Assembly: GCA_036003885.1 (NCBI GenBank)
Contig: DASYSA010000524.1
Coordinates: forward strand, 1-7,833
DNA length: 7,833 bases
From: DASYSA01 sp036003885
GTDB taxonomy: Bacteria > Acidobacteriota > Blastocatellia > UBA7656
Direction of reading: 5' to 3'
Both the position numbers and the translations under genes were made by a program. Numbering within the stretch: the first letter of the stretch is position 1; every line of letters begins with the position of its first letter. The notes beneath the pieces are model-generated. The model searched no databases. It was not told where the DNA came from and worked only from the letters and a program-made list of their open reading frames with translations. Shown piece after piece: positions 1 through 4,830 of this stretch.

Positions 1-286
1 CGAGATAGGCATTCGCATCGCTCTTGGGGCGCAGTCGTCGAATCTGTTCCGGCTGGTGATCACACAAGCCTTGATGCTGGTGTCGATAGGTGTGGCGGCC
101 GGCATCGTGGCGGCGATTCCCCTGACGGCCTTGATTAAGAGTCTGCTGTTCGGCGTCAGCGCGACTGACTCAGTTACTTTCGTCGGGGTCTCGGGGTTGC
201 TGCTCGCGGTCGCGTTGGGAGCCAGCATCATTCCGGCTCGCCGCGCAATCAGAGTGGATCCAATGGTGGCGTTGCGACACGAATGA
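1..286 (+). CDS. ABC transporter permease, FtsX/MacB-like (ADOP type), 3' end only
   Basis: This is the C-terminal part of an inner-membrane permease whose start lies outside the window. The first full codon is at base 2 and the frame runs to a TGA at 284-286, giving 94 residues. It opens with EIGIRIALGAQ, the conserved cytoplasmic motif before the penultimate membrane helix of FtsX domains. Two hydrophobic segments follow (about residues 20-42 and 58-78), then the signature end PARRAIRVDPMVALRHE. The two complete permeases downstream end in matching motifs (PARRATRVDPISALRVE and PARRAARTDPMVALRCE), so this is a further member of the same paralogous family. An apparent GTG start at base 56 is only an internal codon. 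No ATPase is visible, as is usual for the orphan-permease type. Whether it carries the N-terminal prefix seen in its neighbours cannot be told. Confidence 0.9.
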   Translation, partial: EIGIRIALGAQSSNLFRLVITQALMLVSIGVAAGIVAAIPLTALIKSLLFGVSATDSVTFVGVSGLLLAVALGASIIPARRAIRVDPMVALRHE

Positions 287-290
287 ACTG

Positions 291-360
291 TGTTATTCGT
301 GCCTTGTCACCGGCCATTCGTCACCTGTGACCAGTCGTTCGTCACTTGTCGATTGTCAGT
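291..360 (+). repeat. Degenerate 7-bp tandem repeat array (consensus about YGTCANY)
   Basis: About ten consecutive heptamers can be read in one phase, for example TGTCACC (305-311), CGTCACC (319-325), TGTGACC (326-332), AGTCGTT (333-339), CGTCACT (340-346), TGTCGAT (347-353) and TGTCAGT (354-360). The first two units, 291-304, are poor matches. The array begins a few bases after the permease stop codon. Heptameric short tandem repeats are known from intergenic DNA of several phyla, notably cyanobacteria. What this one does is unknown. Confidence 0.7.
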
Positions 361-393
361 TGCGCTGCATTGGGAGAAACTGATCCGCTCGAA

Positions 394-428
394 ACTCACA
401 CTGACAACGGACAACCGGCAAGTAAGAA
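394..428 (-). repeat. Second heptamer array, same unit in opposite orientation
   Basis: The units ACTCACA (394-400), CTGACAA (401-407), CGGACAA (408-414), CCGGCAA (415-421) and the weaker GTAAGAA (422-428) run in 7-bp phase. They are the reverse complement of the unit at 291-360. As a result 346-359 and 401-414 pair at 12 of 14 positions and could form a stem with a loop of 41 nt. The element lies about 60 bp upstream of the DUF2911 gene start. Confidence 0.65.
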
Positions 429-485
429 GAGACCACAAAGTAACAAATAGTTACGATAACGAATCACCATGATAGGAGGGAACAG

Positions 486-1103
486 ATGAATCACCACGTC
501 AGAAGAATTCTTGTATCGAGTGTTCTGCTTGTGTGTGCTGCTGCGGCGCAGGCCCAGCAGAAACCAAACATCATTGCCTTCGGAAGCGATTCGCCGGATC
601 GGGGAACAACACGGGTCGGCTACTGGAACAGAGCGAAGAACCATGGCGCGGGCCAGTTCGCAATCGATCACGGCCGGCCCGCATGGAAGAAAGACTATGA
701 AGACACGGCGAAGTTCGACGCGATGACCAAAGGAAAGGTGTGGCGTCTGGGCGATAACTTCTGGACGACGTTTGATACAGACATGCCTTTGACCATTTCA
801 GGTAAGACAGTTCCGGCCGGATCGTGGTACTTGGGAGTAGAACGATCCGCGGACGGAGGGCAATGGAATCTTGTATTCATCGACCCGGTCAAAGCGCGTG
901 CCGGTCACATCGACGCCTCTGAGATCGGGCGAGCGCCGATCGACTTCAAAGCGCCGCTCACCCTCGAGCAGGTCACCGACGTGAAAGACAAAGTGACAAT
1001 TGACTTGACCTACAAAGCGCCGAACATTCAAGACGTGACGCTCAGAATCGGCTGGGGCAAGCTGCAGTTGAGCGCGCCGATCAAAGTGCCGTCGATGGAG
1101 TGA
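486..1103 (+). CDS. Secreted DUF2911 domain protein
   Basis: This 205-residue protein of unknown function is exported. It has a clear signal peptide: a basic start (MNHHVRR), a hydrophobic core at about residues 9-20, and a likely signal peptidase I site after AQA at about 21-23. The mature part matches the DUF2911 family: GKVWRLG at 83-89, followed by a beta-rich stretch containing TISGKTVPAGSWYLGV at 103-118, then a W..VFIDP strand. In other family members the pattern is 'WR.G.N..T.....D..I.GK.LPAG.Y.L'. DUF2911 proteins are common in Acidobacteriota and Bacteroidota and have no assigned reaction. No catalytic residues stand out. The start is well supported by the strong Shine-Dalgarno AGGAGGG at 474-480, 5 nt before the ATG. 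The gene stands alone between a permease end and the padR unit, with spacers of about 200 and 450 bp, so it is probably transcribed by itself. No convincing promoter was found. Confidence 0.85.
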   Translation: MNHHVRRILVSSVLLVCAAAAQAQQKPNIIAFGSDSPDRGTTRVGYWNRAKNHGAGQFAIDHGRPAWKKDYEDTAKFDAMTKGKVWRLGDNFWTTFDTDMPLTISGKTVPAGSWYLGVERSADGGQWNLVFIDPVKARAGHIDASEIGRAPIDFKAPLTLEQVTDVKDKVTIDLTYKAPNIQDVTLRIGWGKLQLSAPIKVPSME

Positions 1104-1137
1104 TGGATCCCTGGCTTGTCCGGGTCAGGAAAGGGAC

Positions 1138-1218
1138 GGAGCCACGAATTACACGAATTCCGCGAATGACCACGAATGATTCGTGTTGATTCGTTGAATT
1201 CGTGTAATTCGTGGTTCC
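1138..1218. repeat. 81-bp near-perfect palindrome built from CACGAATK units
   Basis: The outer arms 1138-1160 and 1196-1218 are 23 bp each and pair at 22 positions. The single mismatch would be a G-U wobble in RNA. The inner arms 1163-1177 and 1179-1193 pair at 13 of 15, and the whole is symmetric about base 1178, with 35 of 40 Watson-Crick pairs. The left half is itself a tandem repeat with CGAAT at 1145, 1154, 1163 and 1173 (spacing 9, 9 and 10), mirrored by ATTCG at 1179, 1189, 1198 and 1207. It starts 34 bp after the DUF2911 stop codon. No T-run follows on either side, so it is not a standard intrinsic terminator, though the RNA would fold strongly. It could be a REP- or MITE-like dispersed element. 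No transposase or target-site duplication is evident. Confidence 0.8.
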
Positions 1219-1323
1219 ACCCGTCGCAGTATCAGCCGGTTTCACTCCGATCGAGGTGCTTCTCAGCCAGGATGCCCGTGGGTAGTGCGGTCTCGCGCTT
1301 ACGTGACCCTCCAGGATGACGTT

Positions 1324-1392
1324 AATCTTTCGAGCTACGATCGTGATGATCTGCTCGAGTTCCGGTGTCAGCGTTAGATCCATTGCGTCCAT
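1324..1392 (-). pseudogene. Possible fossil of a ParD/CopG-like antitoxin gene start
   Basis: On the minus strand, ATG at 1392-1390 is preceded by a purine-rich GAGGGACGAGG that could serve as a ribosome site. It opens MDAMDLTLTPELEQIIT. The part DLTLTPELEQII resembles the N-terminal ribbon of ParD-type antitoxins, which often start 'M..LTPELE.F...KV.SG.Y'. The following residues (IVARKINVILEGH) do not continue the family pattern, and the frame then runs into repeat DNA. No toxin gene is adjacent. I read it as a decayed remnant. The match is short and could be chance. Confidence 0.25.
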
Positions 1393-1447
1393 CCTCGTCC
1401 CTCTTAAGGTAGAAGGACTGTCAATTTGAATCGATACCGAGATCAGC

Positions 1448-1475
1448 TTGACCCCTGACAACGGACAACTGACCA
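1448..1475 (-). repeat. Short heptamer run, third copy of the TGACAA-type repeat
   Basis: Four units lie in phase: TTGACCC (1448-1454), CTGACAA (1455-1461), CGGACAA (1462-1468) and CTGACCA (1469-1475). The 15 bases at 1455-1469 are identical to 401-415 upstream of the DUF2911 gene, and the orientation is the same as there. The run ends 16 bp before the -35 box of the padR promoter. Confidence 0.6.
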
Positions 1476-1491
1476 TCCCATAACTTTTTCC

Positions 1492-1520
1492 TTGACACCC
1501 TATGTAGCATTCTATATAAA
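1492..1520 (+). promoter_or_regulatory. Sigma-70-type promoter of the padR-permease unit
   Basis: TTGACA at 1492-1497 matches the -35 consensus exactly. After a 17-bp spacer, TATAAA at 1515-1520 matches the -10 consensus at five of six positions. The ATG of padR lies 33 bp downstream of the -10 box, which leaves a short leader with a good ribosome site (AAGGAGA, 1540-1546). This is the best promoter in the window, and the AT-rich stretch stands out from its surroundings. Confidence 0.8.
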
Positions 1521-1530
1521 TAGCAATCTA
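1501..1530. promoter_or_regulatory. Probable PadR operator with two sites
   Basis: Two nearly identical 10-mers, TAGCATTCTA (1505-1514) and TAGCAATCTA (1521-1530), differ at one base and start 16 bp apart. Each has TAG/CTA dyad symmetry. The first is the core of a wider imperfect palindrome at 1501-1518 that matches its reverse complement at 14 of 18 positions. The sites overlap the spacer and -10 box and the likely transcription start, where a bound repressor would block initiation. PadR-family proteins often repress their own operons through AT-rich dyads. The assignment to this PadR is inferred from position. Confidence 0.6.
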
Positions 1531-1553
1531 CTTAACCAAAAGGAGAGAGCGGA

Positions 1554-1886
1554 ATGAGTCCGAAAGCCTATATCTCTTTTTCAGCGGCGGTCATCATGCA
1601 AGCGCTCGCAAACGGCTACCAGTACGGCTTCGATATCATGGATATCACCGGCTTGCCCAGCGGAACTGTCTACCCCGCCCTGCGCCGCCTCGAAGAAACC
1701 GGCCTCGTCGATTCGAAGTGGGAGAAAGCTACAATAGCCCAGCGTGAACAACGGCCACCTCGCAAGTACTACGAGCTCACGCCAGACGGGAAAGATGCCT
1801 TAACCGAAGCAGTAAACCGTTATCGACTCCTGGAGAGTCGCATGCCACACCCCTCGAAGGCACGACCCTCACGTGAACAAGGATGA
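1554..1886 (+). CDS. PadR-family transcriptional regulator
   Basis: This 110-residue DNA-binding protein probably represses its own operon. It has the winged-helix layout of PadR. Helices at about residues 8-32 hold the family's YGFDIM motif at about 24-29 (usually 'HGY.I'). The recognition-helix region SGTVYPALRRLEETGLV lies at about 36-52. The wing contains QRPPRKYYELTPDGKDAL at about 64-81. A short C-terminal helix at about 79-96 would form the dimer contact. The length fits the short PadR-s2 class. A strong ribosome site (AAGGAGA) lies 7 nt before the ATG. The gene sits directly behind a consensus promoter that carries a paired dyad, and 85 bp ahead of a large permease gene. PadR genes beside ADOP permeases are common in Acidobacteriota. 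The signal it responds to cannot be read from the sequence. Confidence 0.92.
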   Translation: MSPKAYISFSAAVIMQALANGYQYGFDIMDITGLPSGTVYPALRRLEETGLVDSKWEKATIAQREQRPPRKYYELTPDGKDALTEAVNRYRLLESRMPHPSKARPSREQG

Positions 1887-1971
1887 TCGCACCCAGAAGC
1901 ACCACTCGTTCACGACTGTTGTCGCGTTGCGAGTAAGCGAGCTTGCCGTGTCCATTGAGAGGTTTTAGAAG

Positions 1972-4617
1972 ATGGCCATGTTCAACTCCACCAAGAAGGA
2001 TCGCGTGAGGCTGCACCTCTACCTGGTCAACCTCATCGGTGTGATCGTGCCACAGCGGCTGCGATCCGACTGGCGGCAGGAGTGGGAGGCCGAGCTGAGG
2101 TACCGCGAATCTCTGCTGGCCGATTGGACCAATCTCAACTGGAGAACGAAACTTGACCTGCTTCGGCGCAGCCTCGGCGCATTCTGGGATGCGCTCTGGT
2201 TGCAGCAACTCAGATGGGAGGACGACATGATCAAAGACTTGCGTTTCGGCGTCCGAATGCTCTTCAAGGAACCCGGATTCACCGCAGTCGCAGTGCTGAC
2301 CCTCGCACTCGGCGTCGGCGCGAACACGGCGATCTTCAGCGTGGTGAATGCAGTCTTACTGCAATCGCTTCCATATCCCAGGGCGAACGAGTTGGTGGCG
2401 ATCTATAACACTGAGGGCGGGAATAGTAGATGGCCGTTCTCGCCGCCGGCCTATCTCAACTTGAAGAACCGCAACACGGTATTCACCGACGTGGCGGCGC
2501 TCAGCAATAAAGGATGGCCCGCTAATCTGACCAAGTTGGGAGAGCCGGAGCGCTTGCAGGGCTATCAGGTCTCGGCGAATCTCTTCTCGATCCTGGGCAT
2601 CTCTCCGGAGCAAGGGCGCGTTTTTTTCAATGAAGAAGACCGAGCCGGGGCAGAACACGTCGTCGTGCTCAGTCATGAACTCTGGCAGCGGCGTTTTGGG
2701 GGCGACCCTCAGCTTATCGGACAATCGCTCACTTTGAACGGCGATTCTTTCACCGTCGTCGGAGTCATGCCTGCGGACTTCCGGTTCTTCACAAAAACCG
2801 ACCTGTGGGTCCCGCTTGCGTTCACGGCCCAGGACGAGATCGATCCCGCGGGCTACCTCGAGTTGATTGCTCGCGGCAAGCCGGGTGTGTCACTTGAAAC
2901 GGTCCGCGCCGAACTCGATACGATCTCGCGCCAGTTCTCGAACCAACCCGACTCCGCGGCGCACGCGTCCGCCAGCCCTCCCCAGGAACTCCTGACGAAG
3001 GGGCTGGGTCAGCCGCTACTGCTGTTGGTCATAGCCGTTGGCTTCGTGCTGCTGATCGCCTGCGCGAATCTGGCCAATCTGTTACTGGCCCGCGGCAACG
3101 TCAGACGAAGAGAGCTGGCCATTCGCGCGGCGATGGGAGCAAGCCGGTTACGCGTCGCGCGTCAACTGCTGGCTGAAAGCGTGATGCTGGCTTTTGTCGG
3201 CGGGGCCGCCGGACTGTTTTTGGCGAATTTCGGAATCAAGTTCATCGCGAGCGGATTGCCCGAGTATCTGGCGGAAGCCAACTCGCACGTAGCGATGTTG
3301 AGGATCGATGCGACCGCACTCGGTTTCACTGTAGCGCTTTCGGTGCTGACCAGCATCCTCTTTGGACTTGCCCCCGCGCTTCAACTTTCGAAGGTCAATC
3401 TTAACGAAGCGTTGAAAGAGGGCGGAAGAGCTGCAGGTTCGCGCAGCAAGCTGCGCTCAATGTTTGTAGTGAGCGAAGTTGCGTTGGCGATGCTGCTGCT
3501 GGTTGGAGGCGGGCTCATCGTCAAGAGTTTCTGGCGGCTAACCCAGGTCAATCTCGGCTTCGAACCGGAGGGAGTCCTCACCGCCAGGATCGACCCCTCG
3601 GGCGATAGGTACAAAGAGTTCGCGCAGGTCACCGCCTTCTATCAGCAACTGCTTGAGCGCGTATCGGCGATCCCCGGTGTCACACAGGCCGGCCTCATCA
3701 ACAGCCTGACCGCGTCCTTCACTTATAGCATCGATGAACATCCACCGCTCCCTCCCGACCAGGAGCGGTACGCGCAAATCAATCAAGTGAACGGCGATTA
3801 TTTCAAGGCTATGCGAATTCCGCTGCGAGAGGGACGATTCTTCAACGACCGTGATGTGAAAGGGGCGCAGCCGGTCGTGATCATTGACGAGGCTTTGGCT
3901 CAACGCGATTTCCCCGGTGAAGACCCTATCGGCAAACACATCACCTGCAAAGTCAGCCGCGCAGCCCCGAATATGTCATACCAGATAATAGGTATTGTCG
4001 GCGGAGCGAAGTATTGGACGCTCAGCCACGAGCCGTTTCCGCACATGTACTACTCGTACTTGCAGGACAACTGGTGGTCCATGTCGCTGAGAGTTCGCAC
4101 TCTATCGGGAGATCCGATGAAGGTGGCCGCTCCAATTCGAGCCGAGCTGGCCGCGATAGACCAGAACCAGCCGATCCATTCATTCAAGCCTCTCGAGGCC
4201 ACAGTCTCCGGACTCGTAGCCGCCCAGAGATTCACAACGCTGTTAATGGCCGGATTCGCCGCTCTGTCTGCCTTGCTGGCGGCGATAGGGGTGTACGGGG
4301 TTATGGCGTACACGGTCACTCAGCGCACTCGAGAGATTGGTCTGCGAATGGCGTTGGGAGCTCAGGCGAGCGATGTACTGAAGGCGATGATGAAGCACGG
4401 GATCAAACTCATTGTGGCAGGTATAACGCTGGGTTTAGGCGCTTCGTTCGCGCTGACTCGATTCATAAGGGAGTTGCTATTCGGCGTCGAGCCAACGGAC
4501 CCGGCAATACTGGTGACAATAACTTTGATTCTCCTTGTCGTAGCGCTGGCGGCGTGCTTCATCCCGGCGCGCCGAGCTACGAGAGTCGATCCGATCAGCG
4601 CGCTGCGAGTCGAGTGA
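1972..4617 (+). CDS. ADOP-type ABC transporter permease 1 (double MacB/FtsX)
   Basis: This 881-residue inner-membrane protein has the full ADOP layout. A cytoplasmic prefix covers about residues 1-85 (motifs GVIVPQRLRSDW, QEWEAELRYRE, ALWLQQLRWEDDM). Then come TM1 at about 103-128 (LALGVGANTAIFSVVNAVLL) and a first periplasmic MacB_PCD domain at about 130-340. TM2-4 follow at about 348-370, 403-425 and 450-470, with LLIACANLANLLLARG at the end of TM2. TM5 is at about 497-520, a second periplasmic domain at about 525-750, and TM6-8 at about 754-781, 812-832 and 846-866. It closes with PARRATRVDPISALRVE. MacB-like permeases couple a partner ATPase to periplasmic work such as peptide, antibiotic or lipoprotein handling. 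The substrate here is unknown and no ATPase is nearby. The start is supported by GAGAGG at 1957-1962, 9 nt upstream. A second in-frame ATG at 1978 is less well placed. The gene is probably co-transcribed with padR. Confidence 0.93.
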   Translation: MAMFNSTKKDRVRLHLYLVNLIGVIVPQRLRSDWRQEWEAELRYRESLLADWTNLNWRTKLDLLRRSLGAFWDALWLQQLRWEDDMIKDLRFGVRMLFKEPGFTAVAVLTLALGVGANTAIFSVVNAVLLQSLPYPRANELVAIYNTEGGNSRWPFSPPAYLNLKNRNTVFTDVAALSNKGWPANLTKLGEPERLQGYQVSANLFSILGISPEQGRVFFNEEDRAGAEHVVVLSHELWQRRFGGDPQLIGQSLTLNGDSFTVVGVMPADFRFFTKTDLWVPLAFTAQDEIDPAGYLELIARGKPGVSLETVRAELDTISRQFSNQPDSAAHASASPPQELLTKGLGQPLLLLVIAVGFVLLIACANLANLLLARGNVRRRELAIRAAMGASRLRVARQLLAESVMLAFVGGAAGLFLANFGIKFIASGLPEYLAEANSHVAMLRIDATALGFTVALSVLTSILFGLAPALQLSKVNLNEALKEGGRAAGSRSKLRSMFVVSEVALAMLLLVGGGLIVKSFWRLTQVNLGFEPEGVLTARIDPSGDRYKEFAQVTAFYQQLLERVSAIPGVTQAGLINSLTASFTYSIDEHPPLPPDQERYAQINQVNGDYFKAMRIPLREGRFFNDRDVKGAQPVVIIDEALAQRDFPGEDPIGKHITCKVSRAAPNMSYQIIGIVGGAKYWTLSHEPFPHMYYSYLQDNWWSMSLRVRTLSGDPMKVAAPIRAELAAIDQNQPIHSFKPLEATVSGLVAAQRFTTLLMAGFAALSALLAAIGVYGVMAYTVTQRTREIGLRMALGAQASDVLKAMMKHGIKLIVAGITLGLGASFALTRFIRELLFGVEPTDPAILVTITLILLVVALAACFIPARRATRVDPISALRVE
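2216..2229 (+). promoter_or_regulatory. Possible internal ribosome site and start in permease 1
   Basis: GGGAGGA at 2216-2222 stands 4 nt before an in-frame ATG at 2227-2229 (codon 86). This is exactly where the MacB-like core begins (MIKDLRFGVRML). A product starting here would lack the prefix. The bases also encode the conserved WED motif, so a coding explanation is possible. Confidence 0.3.
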
Positions 4618-4637
4618 GCCGATTGCGGATTGGAGTG
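4617..4637 (+). repeat. Heptamer repeat at the stop codon of permease 1
   Basis: AGCCGAT (4617-4623), TGCGGAT (4624-4630) and a partial third unit begin on the last base of the TGA stop. A longer version of the same repeat occupies the equivalent place after permease 2. Confidence 0.55.
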
Positions 4638-4673
4638 ACGGCGGTCTGTGACTTTGGGGAGCGGGGACTTCGG

Positions 4674-4689
4674 AACTGTTTCAACAGTT
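4674..4689. repeat. Short palindrome A (AACTGTT / AACAGTT)
   Basis: A perfect 7-bp inverted repeat surrounds the two bases TC. As RNA it would be a 6-bp stem with loop TTCA. It is the first of three short palindromes in this spacer. No T-run follows, so it is not an intrinsic terminator. Confidence 0.6.
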
Positions 4690-4704
4690 TCGACGACGGG
4701 CACA

Positions 4705-4720
4705 AACCGTTAAAACGGTT
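4705..4720. repeat. Short palindrome B (AACCGTT / AACGGTT)
   Basis: A perfect 7-bp inverted repeat surrounds AA. As RNA it would be a 6-bp stem with loop TAAA. It has the same plan as palindrome A but a different stem sequence, and its centre is 31 bp further on. Confidence 0.6.
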
Positions 4721-4741
4721 GCGATCCAGTCCGGAGGCCAC

Positions 4742-4765
4742 AACACCCAACTGAAGTTGGGTGTT
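4742..4765. repeat. Short palindrome C, 11-bp arms
   Basis: AACACCCAACT (4742-4752) and AGTTGGGTGTT (4755-4765) are perfect reverse complements around GA, giving a 10-bp stem with loop TGAA. It is the strongest hairpin in the spacer, with its centre 41 bp after palindrome B. The downstream bases AATGAGAAAG have no T-run, so a role as terminator on the + strand is unlikely. It may be a REP-like element or a processing or stability structure between the two permease genes. Confidence 0.7.
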
Positions 4766-4816
4766 AATGAGAAAGCGCTATCGAATTCCTTGTAAGTCCG
4801 CTGGTTCGCTTCGGGC

Positions 4817-4822
4817 AAGGAG
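4817..4822 (+). promoter_or_regulatory. Ribosome binding site that fixes the start of permease 2
   Basis: AAGGAG lies 8 nt before the ATG at 4831. An in-frame GTG at 4822 begins on the last base of this site, so it cannot be the start served by it. The ATG at 4831 is chosen. Confidence 0.75.
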
Positions 4823-4830
4823 TGAAATGG

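Larger units (their letters stand above)
1104..1491. other. Long intergenic region, repeat-rich, without a supported intact gene
   Basis: From left to right this spacer holds an 81-bp palindrome (1138-1218), a stretch without recognisable structure (1219-1320), a possible antitoxin-gene remnant on the minus strand (about 1324-1392), about 55 bp without recognisable structure, and a short heptamer run (1448-1475) that ends 16 bp before the padR promoter. A minus-strand open frame of 131 codons spans most of the region and reaches into the end of the DUF2911 gene. It reads through the palindrome as the low-complexity peptide NYTNSTN...VVIRGIRVIRG, so I do not accept it as a gene. Confidence 0.6.

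Noticed and set aside
291..428. CRISPR array
   Set aside because: The units are 7 bp, degenerate and contiguous, with no spacers of constant length and no cas genes.
429..457. Possible promoter for the DUF2911 gene (TACGAT at 452-457)
   Set aside because: The -10-like box has no acceptable -35 partner (GAGACC at 429-434), so it is too weak to annotate.
440..460. Small dyads GTAAC-N5-GTTAC (440-454) and GTTA-N3-TAAC (450-460) upstream of the DUF2911 gene
   Set aside because: The arms are only 4-5 bp. They could be an operator, but this is easily chance in AT-rich sequence and there is no second copy to support it.
290..472. 60-codon open frame between the first permease and the DUF2911 gene
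   Set aside because: It lies over the heptamer arrays and gives a repeat-derived peptide. There is no ribosome site.
1138..1218. Insertion sequence or full transposon
   Set aside because: There is no transposase frame between or beside the inverted arms, which lie only 35 bp apart, and no target duplication is recognisable.
1081..1476. 131-codon open frame on the minus strand
   Set aside because: It overlaps the end of the DUF2911 gene and reads through the 81-bp palindrome as a low-complexity peptide (NYTNSTN, VIRGIRVIRG). Only a short inner segment resembles any family.
4014..4754. 246-codon open frame on the + strand, in another frame of permease 1
   Set aside because: It is a shadow of the long permease frame, with no family-like motifs. 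Its end runs into the hairpin-rich spacer.
4742..4765. Strong hairpin considered as an intrinsic terminator after permease 1
   Set aside because: The stem is perfect but no run of T follows on the + strand, and the next gene appears to belong to the same unit.
4822..4830. GTG at 4822 as the start of permease 2
   Set aside because: The GTG overlaps the Shine-Dalgarno AAGGAG (4817-4822). The ATG at 4831 has correct spacing.
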